Below are positions 40,204-49,625 of a stretch of DNA of 64,000 bases, one piece after another. Source of the stretch: Hybos culiciformis (lineage: Eukaryota > Arthropoda > Insecta > Diptera > Hybotidae). The stretch covers positions 93,209,213 to 93,273,212 of the forward strand of contig OZ023274.1 in assembly GCA_964007475.1 (NCBI GenBank), written 5' to 3'. The first letter of the stretch is position 1, and every line of letters starts with the position of its first letter. The notes under the pieces were generated by a model. It was not told the origin of the DNA. It saw only the letters and a program-made list of their open reading frames with translations, and did not search any database. A program made the position numbers and the translations under genes.

Positions 40204-40868
40204 CAGAGAACGAAATAATCATTAAAAAACCAATCAAACCGATTCAAGCAACACATACTTTTAAACTAAACAATTCAAATCAAACGAAGTATGAAAGCTT
40301 GAAATGTTTAAACGTTACAATTCATTTACTCGTAAGCTGATAAATTAATTCGCACAAAGCAAACAAAATACTTGAAACGAAAAAGCTTTTAAACTTTGCG
40401 TATTGATTGTAAGCATTTGCTATATTTATAAATAGTGGTTGTGTTTATAAACATTCATACCGCTTACAATTATTTCAATAAAATTTTTGAAATGGAATGT
40501 TCTAAGCCAAATATCTCAATTATTTGTGAGAATTAAAAAAAAAATGTTTTCTTATTCAGAGTCAAAAGAAAGTCTAGGTCCGAAGTATGGGAAAAAATTA
40601 AAGAGGTGAAGGACGAAAATGGCAATATAATGAACAATGTTATCGCTTGCAATAAGTGTTAAGGACGTTCGCTTGCACAAAGACGTGTATTACTGTTTAT
40701 AAATAAAATATTCAAAGCTAAATTAATTTCAAATCAGAAGCTAAAAGCTTTTTGCAACTTTCAAACAAATTAAACAAGCTCCAAGATAAAATCATAAAAT
40801 TATAAACAAGTCAAGTAAAGCTCACTGCTAAGCTTTAAACAGTTTAAACATGATTATTTCGTTGTCTG
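40204..40868. mobile_element. deletion derivative of a hAT transposon
   Basis: A 665-bp element with termini CAGAGAACGAAATAATCAT and, read inward on the other strand, CAGACAACGAAATAATCAT (one mismatch in 19). It is flanked by a perfect 8-bp duplication, the hAT hallmark. Inside, 40558-40662 keeps a short piece of the transposase N-terminus; the rest of the transposase is gone, so it cannot move on its own. It sits in the coding part of an msps exon. The nearly perfect ends and exact target duplication indicate a young insertion. Confidence 0.93.
40558..40662 (+). pseudogene. BED-finger remnant of a hAT transposase
   Basis: The frame reads KRKSRSEVWEKIKEVKDENG then NNVIACNKC and a stop. SEVW followed by a hydrophobic/charged stretch and an AC-x2-C pair is the first half of a BED-type zinc finger, the DNA-binding domain at the start of many hAT transposases. 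The second half (H-x-H) and the catalytic region are missing. A CAG acceptor-like site ends at 40559. It matches the hAT terminal repeats around it. Confidence 0.7.
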
Positions 40869-40876
40869 GTTGGAAC
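40869..40876 (+). repeat. 8-bp hAT target duplication, right copy
   Basis: GTTGGAAC, identical to 40196-40203. From here the msps frame continues (GTLLKL) to 40889. Confidence 0.95.
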
Positions 40877-40889
40877 ATTGTTAAAATTA

Positions 40890-40966
40890 TTTCGCTCCGT
40901 AAAATTGTTTCGCTCCGTAAAAATTAATAGAAAAATAATAGAAAAAAAAAAAAAAAAAAAAAAAAT
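40890..40966 (+). mobile_element. 5' piece of the outer insertion, or LINE 5' end
   Basis: Two tandem copies of TTTCGCTCCGTAAAA-type sequence are followed by an A-run. If the LINE is nested, this is the left part of an older insertion whose right part is 45457-45764. If not, it is the LINE's own 5' untranslated region. Confidence 0.5.
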
Positions 40967-41153
40967 CTAAAGGAAAGCAAAGTTTGAACTGATTAAAATA
41001 ATTAATTTAGTAAATTAAATAATTAATTTAATCCGTAATTATTGATTGGAGGGCGGGGTGATCGATTGGAATAAGTATTGAAATTGTTCACAGCACGCTG
41101 CCTACAGCACACTCAAGAACCTAACCTAAAAAACCTAATTAAACAAATAAATA
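40967..41153 (+). other. LINE 5' untranslated region
   Basis: Sequence between the A-run and the ORF1 start. It is moderately GC-richer (GGAGGGCGGGGTGATCGATT near 41048) and probably carries the internal promoter that such elements use; no defined promoter motif can be assigned with confidence. Confidence 0.5.
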
Positions 41154-42131
41154 ATGAAAGGTAAGAATAAAAAAGTAAACGATAATTCTGATGAATCAAC
41201 TACTTCGAATTGTGTAATCTGCAAATTCACAATCAATGATAAAATTGAAACATCAATTGAGTGTTCTACCTGTCTCAAGTGGATACACTCTGAATGTTCT
41301 TCGCTTACTGAAGAGGAGTTTGATCGTATGAACGATGATGAAGACACATCCTGGCGGTGTCGAAAATGTTCAGCGAAAAACTGCAAAACCACAAATGAAA
41401 AGATTCAATTTCTCTTTGAGGAATTAATAAGCAATATGGGTACAAATAAATTACTTAAAATGTTAACAAAAAAGTTTGAAGACATATCAACGAATTACCA
41501 ACATCTTGACTCTAAGGTCAAACAATTAGAAGAAAAAAATCTGTCTCTCGAAACAACAGTATACCAACTTCAACTGGAAGTGAACGGGCTGAAACAACTT
41601 AACTTAGCGAATGAATTCATAATTAAAGGACTTCCACTAAATATTTCAAACTCCAACTCAAAAGGTGTTATTAGTACTATTGTTGACGCATCTGAGAAAA
41701 GTGGTGGTGAAATATTGGAAACTGACTTTCAGCATATCAGAATCAAAGCAAAAACACCGAGTGACATGGAAAATAATCGGACTCCAATATTTATCAAGCT
41801 GAAAGACGACAATAGTAGACATAAATTTTTCAAGTCTCTCGCTGGCCTAAGAAAAATACTAGGCAAAAATCTCCATGTTCGTGATGTCCTCACATCGGAA
41901 AATCAAGACTTACTTAGGTATGCAAAAATTTTAAAGAGTCATAATTTTCAACGAATATATGTCAGAACAGGTATTATCTATGTAAAGCAGAATGAAACAA
42001 CAAAACCTATAGCAGTACGTTCAAAAGAAGATATTGATAACATAATTTATAGTATAATGAATAATAATGAAGCAAACAGCCCAGATGGTGTTTTAAGCGG
42101 AAAATCGAGTGACAATCGGAACAGCGAGTAG
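41154..42131 (+). CDS. LINE ORF1 protein: PHD finger, coiled coil, nucleic-acid binding domain
   Basis: 325 residues, intact. An N-terminal PHD finger has the complete C4HC3 set: C20, C23, C37, C40, H45, C48, C69, C72. Residues about 85-140 form a charged coiled coil (LDSKVKQLEEKNLSLE) expected to mediate trimer formation. The C-terminal half (IIKGLPLNIS, then NRTPIFIKLKD, then YVRTGIIYVKQNE) has the fold seen in Jockey/CR1-type ORF1 proteins and in the FP25K-like family. In related elements this protein binds element RNA and acts as a chaperone. ORF2 starts 110 bp downstream. It is probably functional as a protein, although its partner ORF2 is broken. Confidence 0.88.
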   Translation: MKGKNKKVNDNSDESTTSNCVICKFTINDKIETSIECSTCLKWIHSECSSLTEEEFDRMNDDEDTSWRCRKCSAKNCKTTNEKIQFLFEELISNMGTNKLLKMLTKKFEDISTNYQHLDSKVKQLEEKNLSLETTVYQLQLEVNGLKQLNLANEFIIKGLPLNISNSNSKGVISTIVDASEKSGGEILETDFQHIRIKAKTPSDMENNRTPIFIKLKDDNSRHKFFKSLAGLRKILGKNLHVRDVLTSENQDLLRYAKILKSHNFQRIYVRTGIIYVKQNETTKPIAVRSKEDIDNIIYSIMNNNEANSPDGVLSGKSSDNRNSE

Positions 42132-42241
42132 TTGGCATCATAAGTATTATTTAGTTTATTCCTTATTTTCTTTTCCTTTCTTTTCCTTATTCCTATAATT
42201 TTAATTTTTAACTTTAATTTTAAGATTAATTCTAGTTTTAA

Positions 42242-45174
42242 ATGAATTTAATTCAAAACAAATATTTTGAAAATGTTTATAATTTTAGTAAGGATTATGA
42301 TTCAAGGAGAGACCGCATGATTAACATCCTGTCAATGAACTGTCATAGTATATCTTCTATTAATAGATTTAATCAATTTCTTAACTTTCTAACTGAACTT
42401 CCCAACTTACCTAGTATAATCTGCCTCCAGGAAACATGGATATCTCAAGAAAATATACAATTATATAAAATACCTGGTTATAAAGGGGAATTTTCTCACC
42501 GTTCTGATGGTTATGGTGGGGTATGTATCTTTGTACATGAGTCTATTGAATTTAAGCTAATTGGAAATAAACATGGAAACCTTAACTACATTGAAATTCA
42601 GCTGACGACTCTGAAATTCAATGGGAAATCTTTAGGGCTCTTAGCATATTATCGACCACCACATGTTCCGTGGAATGAACTAATTGAAATCATAACTAAT
42701 AAAATAAGAACACATACACAACATCCTATTATTCTATTAGGGGATTCAAACATTAACATAAATACAGAAACGATTCAATCAGAAGAATTCTTAAACAACA
42801 TCCATGCTCATGACTTCCTACTTTGCAACACTCATGTCACTAGATCTGCAGCTCATTCTTTAATTGATCATGCAATATTTAATAGTTCTTTTGTGGAGGG
42901 CATGATTGTTGATACTGTATCGAACCATCTCAGTGACCATAATTTTCTTTATGTAAGCTTGTCACAAGAATTGAAAAACAAAACTGAGAAGACTTATGTT
43001 AAAAAATTTATTGATTTTGCCTCGATAAAGAGTTTACTGTCAGAAAGACTTGAAGTAGTAGAACCCACCGGTTTTAATGACCCAAACACACTTTACGATT
43101 TCTTAAAGCATGAAATATCCACAGTTACAGATAGTTGTACCAGAATACAGGTCCGCAATTCTAAAAATCGCAACGTAGCCCCTTGGGTCAATAAACAGCT
43201 TTCTACTTTAATCAATCAAAAAAACAACACTAGGAAGGCTATGAAAAGGCAACCAAGCAGCCCATACCTTCTGGATAAATTTAATCGTTTAAGTAAACTA
43301 ACCACTACGCACTAAAGGACGCAAAAGCTAAATATTACTCTGAAAACCTAAAACTTTGTAATGGAGACCCACGGAAAACCTGGTCTTTTCTTAATAGAAC
43401 GCTAGGTAGAACAAGAACGGAGCCTATTACTGAAATGGAAGATGAAAATGGTACCAGCACAAAAAAAATGATTCAAATTGCAAATTTATTAAATAATTAT
43501 TTCACAGGCGTTGCAAAACAAATGAACTCTCCTAGTTCTATTAATGTCACCAATGACAATTTGGTATTCTGCCCTCAGACCATCGTTCTTTCAAGTGTTA
43601 CAACAAGCGAAGTTAAATCTATTATAAAATCCCTGGAAAATGGAAAAGCAGTGGGCTGGGACGGCATATCTAACTTTTTATTAAAACATTGTTCAAACAT
43701 CTTAGTACCCTTCATAGTAAGACTATGTAACCTTATATTAGAAACCAATACTTATCCAGATGGACTTAAAATATCAAAAGTCAGTCCGATTTTCAAAACT
43801 GGCAGTAAAACAACACCCTCAAACTATAGACCAATATCAGTTCTTCCAACTATAAACAAAATTATAGAAAAAATATTATTCGTAAGGTTACATGAATTTT
43901 TAAGTAGAACCAATTTCTTTTATTCACATCAATTTGGGTTTCGAGTTGGGTCAAATACTGAAACTGCATTAACCACAATTATGGACAAAGTAGTTGAAGA
44001 AGTTGACAGTGGTAAATGGGTTGGTGGCCTTTTTTTAGACCTCAGCAAAGCTTTTGATGTTGTGGACCACCAGCTACTGATAAACAAACTATTTTATGCA
44101 GGTATAAGAGGAAATTCCTTAAATCTGTTTAGGGATTATCTAAGCAACAGGAAACAATATGTGTGCCTTCATGAAAATAGCTCTAGTGAACTAATGCCAA
44201 TAAGTGCTGGTGTTCCCCAAGGTAGTGTTTTAGGCCCACTGTTTTTCCTTGTTTTTATTAACGATCTGGGAAATATAAAATTAAATGGTACTATAAATCT
44301 CTACGCGGATGACTCATCGTTATTTTATTATAATGAATCAATAGATATTATTATTCAAAAACTTGAAGAGGACTTTAAAAATTTAAATACATATATGAAT
44401 AATAATAAACTAAGACTAAATATTGGGAAAACTCAATTTATTGTTTTTGGTACTAAAGGGAAGAGAGTTTCACAAAAAATATTGCCTAGGACAATAAGGG
44501 TGGGTCAGACCAATATATTGGAAAGTGATAGAGTGAAATTCTTAGGTTTAACCATAACAAATGATTTAAATTGGAAAGTTCATATTAATCAAATAAAAAA
44601 CAGAATTGCACCAGCAATTGGTATACTCCACAAATTTAAACAACACCTACCAAGTAATGTTAAGCTTCAATTATACTACGCATTGATACACTCACATCTT
44701 TCTTATGCAGCTTCTGTGTGGGGCAATAAGAGTAGAAGTAAAACTGACTTAAAAAAGTTGCAAGTCATGCAAAGCAAAGCCCTAAAAGTAGTATACAAAC
44801 TTCCATTGAGTTTCTCAACTGCACACCTTTTTAATCATTACTTTAAGAATCTATCTGTGGACGGTATTTTTTTCATGAAAATAGTTACAATTGTTTATAA
44901 AACAATTAATAAAATAGGGTACAATCTTATTGAGTTTCAGTCTAATCAACACAATCATTGTACACGCAAACACGATGATCTTTTTCAAATACGTATAACC
45001 AACAAATATGCTGAACAAAGAATCTTATATTGTGGACCTAAATTATACAACCTCCTTCCAAAAAACATTAAATCTAGTTCAACTTATCTTGAGTTCAAGT
45101 GGAGGGTTATGAAATGGTTAACGACAGGAAACAATTTTCCAGGTTCAGGAGATGTTGGAGTTGTTGAGAGTTAG
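42242..45174 (+). pseudogene. LINE ORF2: endonuclease plus reverse transcriptase, one frameshift
   Basis: The first part (42242-43315, 357 residues) is an APE-type endonuclease with ICLQETW, YGGVCIF, LAYYRPP, LLGDSNIN and LSDHNF motifs, including the catalytic E, D/N and D-H residues. The frame then shifts by one base near 43295-43312; the second frame continues (ALKDAKAKYYSENL) into the reverse transcriptase: FLDLSKAFDVVDH, GVPQGSVLGPLFF, YADDSSLF (catalytic YADD at 44302-44313) and a C-terminal region ending ..YLEFKWRVMKWL. Both domains are otherwise complete. In an intact element this protein nicks the target and copies the RNA from the nick. A single indel, either real or a sequencing error, is the only thing separating it from an intact ORF. 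Confidence 0.9.
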
Positions 45175-45456
45175 GAAATGATTAAAAGCAGAGAAAAAAT
45201 TGTGTTTTCCTTGATATTAAATTGGTCTGGTGATCTCCTTGAATCAACCTTACCAGTTAATCAACCTTACCAGTCAATTAACTTTATCTTTATCTGTTGA
45301 GTAATTTTTATATCTATGGATCAATCCTGTTTCGCTAATTTTTATTTACCTTAGACTACAAATTGAATTAAAATCAAATTTATCTTCATAGCAAATAGCT
45401 AGTAAATTTTAGATACATATATTACATATAAAAAAAAAAAAAAAAAAAAAAAAAAT
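45175..45456 (+). other. LINE 3' untranslated region and A-tail
   Basis: Non-coding sequence after the ORF2 stop, ending in an A-run at 45429-45456. It contains short direct repeats (ATCAACCTTACCAGT, twice near 45243-45271). Confidence 0.7.
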
Positions 45457-45764
45457 TTAGAATGTGAAAGTCGCAGTAAGAAACCTTTAAGAAACCTTTA
45501 AGAAACTTAAAAAAAATTGTTGATAAGAAATATGATAAGAATTGTTATTAAATAGTAAATAAAATACTTTAGAAAATACTTTAGATACCTGCTCCTATAA
45601 TGCTATAAGCGATGGAGCAATAAATATTGGTAAGTTCTAACATGTATGCATAGATAAAAGACATATTATTCTTAATATAATTATATTTATATAAATGAAT
45701 GTAAGAACGAAATTTATAAAAATAATTTTCAATAAACAATATTAATAAAAAAAAAAAAAAAAAA
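45457..45764 (+). mobile_element. 3' piece of the outer insertion, ending in poly(A)
   Basis: Starts TTTAGAATGTGAAAGTCGC, has a tandem AGAAACCTTTA repeat, no frame, and ends CAATAAACAATATTAAT plus 18 A's right against the msps codons. The poly(A) signal and tail show a retrotransposed 3' end. It may be a SINE, a 5'-truncated LINE of another family, or a second 3' end of the same LINE transcript. Confidence 0.55.
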
Positions 45765-46565
45765 ATGGGAAAAAATGTTGAATGTTTTTTAGTTGATGTT
45801 GATGCATTGAAAATGCAAAAAATTAAAGAATGCCAAGATAAAGCAGTAATTGTAATTAAAATTGCCGGAGTTAAAAAAGAAAGACCAGCAACAGCTCCGA
45901 CAAAAAGTACAACGTTGCAAAAAGGAGTAAACAACGAACCTAAACCAGTCTCTCGACCAGTTACAGCGTCTGCATCTCGAAAAACAACTATGAAAAAAAC
46001 TAATAGCTCATCTGTTGTACCCGTATCTAAGTCATCGAGCTCAACAAAAATTGTGGCTACAGAAAAAGAACTAACTTCGGATGAAATAGAAGAAAAAGCT
46101 GAAGAAATATTGTCAGCAGAATCACTTTCAGGTTTAACAGATTCTAATTGGAAAACTCGTTTAGCAGCAGTTGAAAGTTTTCTTGCACAAATTACAGATC
46201 TAGATTCGAAAACTCCAAATTTGTCACAAGTTTTAGTCCGTATTCTAAATCAAAGGAAGCCTGGACTAAAAGAAATGAATTTTCAAGTATTAAAAATAAA
46301 ATTAGAAATTATTAAAGCAATTGCAGAGAAACATCCATTTTCAATAACTACAGCGGATTTAATTTTAAATGAAGTCACTGAAAAATTAGGGGACACAAAA
46401 AATAGTACAACGGCTAGTCAAACTCTAACGGCATTTGCTGAAGCTACAAAACTTGAGTACACTGCATCAAAAGTTTTAGGATATGCATTTGAACAGAGAT
46501 CACCAAAAGTTCAATCGGAGGCTTTGAATTGGATGAATTCTGCTATAAAAGAATTCGGGTTTCAA
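45765..46565 (+). pseudogene. msps: msps exon part: TOG2 end, linker, most of TOG3
   Basis: Resumes in frame with MGKNVECFLVDVDALKMQK, the conserved end of TOG2. A Ser/Thr/Pro/Lys-rich linker follows (residues around SRPVTASASRKTTMKK), a basic type of linker that in this family contacts the microtubule lattice. TOG3 then begins (DEIEEKAEEILSAESLSGL; TDSNWKTRLAAVESFLAQ; NWMNSAIKEFGFQ). No stop or shift. It ends at a GTAAGA donor after 46565, phase 0. Because of the upstream insertions it cannot be joined to 39890-40203 in a normal transcript. Confidence 0.92.
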
Positions 46566-47005
46566 GTAAGATTGTTTATTACAAGTTTTTTAAGTAAATT
46601 TTCATAAATTTCATGTTAATTTTACAAAAAGATCATAAGCGTGAAAAAAAAATGATTAGGTACTTATTATCGGTAGAATTCATAAGATCATAGTCTAAAA
46701 TCAAAAAAATTCTGTTAAAACTCAAATTTGGAGGACAATCAAATTTAAAAATAGAAATCCATTAAAATGTCATTCCGTAAAAACCGGAACATCAATTTAT
46801 AGTTTTTGTTTTCTTTACTATTACGTATAAATTCGTCTGTTTTCTTTAAAAACAATTTCTTCGTTTGAAAGCTTAAACTTTTCTACTGTTTTAAATTTTT
46901 TCAAAACATGAAGATTATGTAGTTTTATTAGTAAAGAGTACAATTTAAAGTTTTCAAATTTATTCTTTGTTATTAAATGTTTTATGTGTTGAATTTTTTT
47001 TTCAG
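46566..47005 (+). other. msps intron, 440 bp
   Basis: GTAAGA at the start, TTTTTTTTTCAG at the end. AT-rich, no further feature. Confidence 0.85.
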
Positions 47006-47265
47006 ATAAACATTAAAATTCTAATCGAGGATGTAAAAAAAGCAGTTCAAAGCACAAATCCTACAGTGCGTTCAGCTGGTATAACACTTTGTGGAACTAT
47101 AGGAATGTATACTGGAAGTTCTCTTCTTATGTTCTTTGATAATGAGAAACCTGCATTAAAATCTCAAATTGAGTCAGAAATTAGTAAGAATGTTGGACAA
47201 AAACCCCCCACATCAGTACGAGCTGTTAAGAAATCCTCTAGCGCGGCTACTGTGAATGAAGAAGA
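47006..47265 (+). pseudogene. msps: msps exon: end of TOG3
   Basis: INIKILIEDVKKAVQSTNPT, then RSAGITLCGTIGMYTGSSLL, then FFDNEKPALKSQIESE: the last helices of TOG3, close to animal homologues (the corresponding human region has the same MFFxDEKPALxSQI pattern). It ends in phase 2 at GTAAAT. Frame intact. Confidence 0.92.
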
Positions 47266-47330
47266 GTAAATTGTTTTCATTGCAAAGATTTGTTATTATA
47301 AACTATTAATAATTAATTTATCTTTTTTAG

Positions 47331-48424
47331 TGATACTTGTGAAGATGAAAACGCAGGAACCTCTGATGTCAATATATCTGATTTATTACCTCGGGTAGAT
47401 ATATATCATCACAAATTACAGATGCTTTACTGTCGGAAATATCTGATAAGAACTGGAAAACTCGAAACGAAGGGTTAATGAAATTGCAAAGCATTCTTAA
47501 TGAAGTTAAATTAATCAAACCAACGATTGGAGATCTACCACAAAGTTTAGCTCCTCGATTATTAGATAGTAATGCGGAAATAGCTCAAACAGCTTTAGCA
47601 ATTTGCGAGCAGCTTGCTACAGCAATAGGTCCATCATGTAAACCTTATATAAGAACTTTATTTCCAATGTTTTTGCACGGTTTGGGCGACAATAAAGTAT
47701 TTCTTCGACAGGCATCACTGTCATGCATTAATACTTGGGGAGAGCAATGCGGTTACAAAGAGTTTTTTGATGGTGAAATGATTGCTGATGCATTGAAAAC
47801 TGGAAGTCCAGCTTTGAAAATCGATTTATGGGGATGGTTAGCAGAAAAACTACCAAATATTGTTGTAAAACAAATACCAAAAGATGAGTTGATGGCAATG
47901 TTGCCATATTTGTATGCCAATATTTGTGATCGTAATGTTGAAGTCCGGAAAAATGCTAATGAAGCCATTTTAGGTATAATGATACATATTGGATATGAAG
48001 GAATGGTCAAAGCATTAGATAAGCAAAAACCGGCATCCAAAAAAGATATTCAAGCAGCTTTAGAAAAAGCTAGACCTAATTTACCGGTCAAGCCGTTGCC
48101 GAAGGGCAAACAACAAGCACCGATTATAGAAGAGACTACAAAACCATTAAAAGTTAATAGCTCCAGAACAGTTACCAATAAAACACAAATAAAAACAGAG
48201 AAACCAACGTCTTCAAGAAAGAAAGAAGAAGAAGTTGATAATTCGCCTTTATTAGTGGTAAATAATGCAAAAAATCACAGATTGATCGATGAACAAAAAA
48301 TGCGTGTGTTGAAATGGATGTTTACAACTCCCAGAGAAGAATTTATTGAATTGCTAAGAGAGCAAATGACTACGGCTAATGTTAATAAAGGCTTAATGGC
48401 CAATATGTTCCATGATGACTTTAG
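47331..48424 (+). pseudogene. msps: msps exon: TOG4, with a 2-bp frameshift
   Basis: Begins after TTTTTTAG. It reads DTCEDENAGTSDVNISDLLP then RVDI, after which two extra bases (TA within ATATAT, about 47402-47406) shift the frame. Past this point the correct frame continues without break: QITDALLSEISDKNWKTR, IRTLFPMFLHGLGDNKVFLR, GWLAEKLPNIVVKQIPKDE, then a Lys-rich linker and LKWMFTTPREEFIELLREQM (TOG5 entry). The donor is at AG|GTAAAA. The extra TA lies in a TA repeat, so it could be slippage or a read error. If real, translation stops early. Confidence 0.9.
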
Positions 48425-48475
48425 GTAAAAATATTTTTTATGGTGTATAAACTCGTTCTTATAAATAAATTTTAG

Positions 48476-48525
48476 ATATCACTTAAAAGTAATAGAATCA
48501 TTAATAGAAGACTTGCCAAATAACT
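48476..48525 (+). pseudogene. msps: msps exon: start of TOG5; last recognisable exon
   Basis: Reads YHLKVIESLIEDLPNN after a 51-bp intron (48425-48475), ending at a GTAAGG donor. In other animals the next exon continues with a very conserved LDLILKWLTLRF segment; it is absent from the rest of the window. The copy is therefore 3'-truncated, or its downstream intron is longer than the remaining sequence. Confidence 0.8.
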
Positions 48526-49625
48526 GTAAGGCGTTTATAATTATAATTAAAATAATATGATTGCACAGTCATAAAATAATTTATTTTCAAATCTTCTTAT
48601 TTGATGACGATTTCAATTTTACTTCCCGAATTTTTTAGTTGAACCTTTTTTTTTTATACTACAAACATGATTTAATGAATATTTAACTTAACTTAAAAAG
48701 GGTTTTTTGTTGTACAGTATGCTGAGCTGAGTTTGTTTTTCTTACAACTTTAAAAAAAAATAATGGTAATAATTATTACTTTAACATTTTAATTATATGT
48801 ACCTGCCTGTTATAACAATATCTCGGAACCCGAATTGTCAAAGTGTTTCGATTTTATTTTCATTGTAGTATTCGAACAGAACTTTGGTCAGTTTCACGTT
48901 TCACCTCATGTCTCAAATGGCATCTAAAAAAGTTTCAGAGTGACATATTTACATTTACTAGCTGCATTTTTTTTTTTAATACAAAAGTCATCTTTTTCGT
49001 GTGTGATAATACCTACCTATGTTCAACCGAAATATTTTTTTTTTGTGGAAATATACCTTCGAATATTATCTTCTACATATACATACAACAAAACATTTCT
49101 TTTCCGCTACAAAAATAAAAATTCATGAACAAAAATTACGTAAAAATTTTTAGTTTTATTCAAAACTAGCTGTACCCGCACACACGTTGTTGTGGAACAC
49201 ACGTTTTAAGTGAAATTTTTGTTGTCAGATTGAAGAACAATTATAGGAGCTAGTTATTTTATAAATTTGGGAAAATATCATATAGTATCCAATTTAAATT
49301 ATTCGAGTGAAATTTTTTATAAATTTTGAGATTATACATATCGATGAACAAAAAAAATATTTACATTCAAATGAACTTTATTTTATATGAAGATTTTGTA
49401 TTCGAATTTTCAAGAACATTCAATTTAACATTAATTTTTTATTTTAATTTTTATTTTTTCATTTATGAGTACTATTACTATTTTTAATTCTTAATTAATA
49501 TAATTATAATGGATCCATTTCAAATTTCATTTAAAAATTAAAAATGGACGAGTTTTGTTTACTTACCAGAGGTACCTAGACCGAAATATATTTTGGAATT
49601 TAACAAATTTTTTTTTGTAATATAG
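48526..49625. other. non-coding DNA between msps and Atg1 remnants
   Basis: No msps exon was found here. CTAGCTGTACCCGC (49168-49181) followed by ACACGTTGTTGTGG resembles a terminus found on dispersed repeats in many insect genomes, so a short transposon fragment probably begins there. Nothing else is supported. Confidence 0.45.

Larger units (their letters stand above)
40890..45764 (+). mobile_element. Jockey/CR1-like LINE insertion in an msps exon
   Basis: The host frame stops after ..LLKL at 40889 and resumes with MGKNVECFLVDVD at 45765, preceded by an A-tail (45747-45764) with AATAAA just upstream, so the whole 4875 bp entered the exon. The body is a non-LTR retrotransposon: a 5' region with an 18-bp tandem (TTTCGCTCCGTAAAATTG, 40890-40924), ORF1 (PHD finger) and ORF2 (endonuclease, reverse transcriptase). 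Two internal A-runs of similar length (about 40940-40965 and 45429-45456) bound the part from about 40966 to 45456. This suggests a full-length LINE nested in the A-rich tract of an older, shorter insertion. No target duplication is visible at the outer ends. Confidence 0.88.
39890..48525 (+). pseudogene. msps: mini spindles / XMAP215 (CKAP5) fragment, interrupted and truncated
   Basis: XMAP215 proteins are microtubule polymerases whose TOG domains bind tubulin. The exons recognised on the + strand are 39890-40203 plus 40877-40889 plus 45765-46565 (one exon split by two insertions), 47006-47265, 47331-48424 and 48476-48525. They encode the end of TOG2 (ACVPAIFEKFKEKK, VRDSAAEAVGTLLKL), TOG3 (LTDSNWKTRLAAVESF), TOG4 (SDKNWKTRNEGLMKLQ, GWLAEKLPNIVV) and the start of TOG5 (MFHDDFRYHLKVIE). 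Splice phases agree across all introns and each intron has GT..AG. Breaks: a hAT element and a LINE in the TOG2 exon, and two extra bases (TA) at about 47404 in the TOG4 exon. No start, TOG1, or exons after the TOG5 start are present. Introns are kept, so this is a DNA copy and not a retrocopy. Confidence 0.92.

Noticed and set aside
41135..41392. Minus-strand frame opposite LINE ORF1
   Set aside because: Shadow of the PHD-finger coding sequence on the other strand.
40190..45770. The idea that the hAT and LINE sit inside a normal msps intron
   Set aside because: The breakpoints lack a GT donor and AG acceptor, and joining the flanks exactly at the insertion borders restores the reading frame, so the insertions are within an exon.
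45581..45934. Minus-strand frame overlapping the msps exon and retro-insertion tail
   Set aside because: Spans the junction of the insertion and host exon, so it cannot be a native gene; hydrophobic composition comes from the complement of A-rich sequence.
47753..48040. Minus-strand frame opposite msps TOG4
   Set aside because: Shadow of the msps exon; no independent support.
48843..49128. Overlapping + strand frames after the msps fragment, considered as the next msps exon
   Set aside because: They do not match the conserved LDLILKWLTLRF continuation of TOG5 and show no domain.
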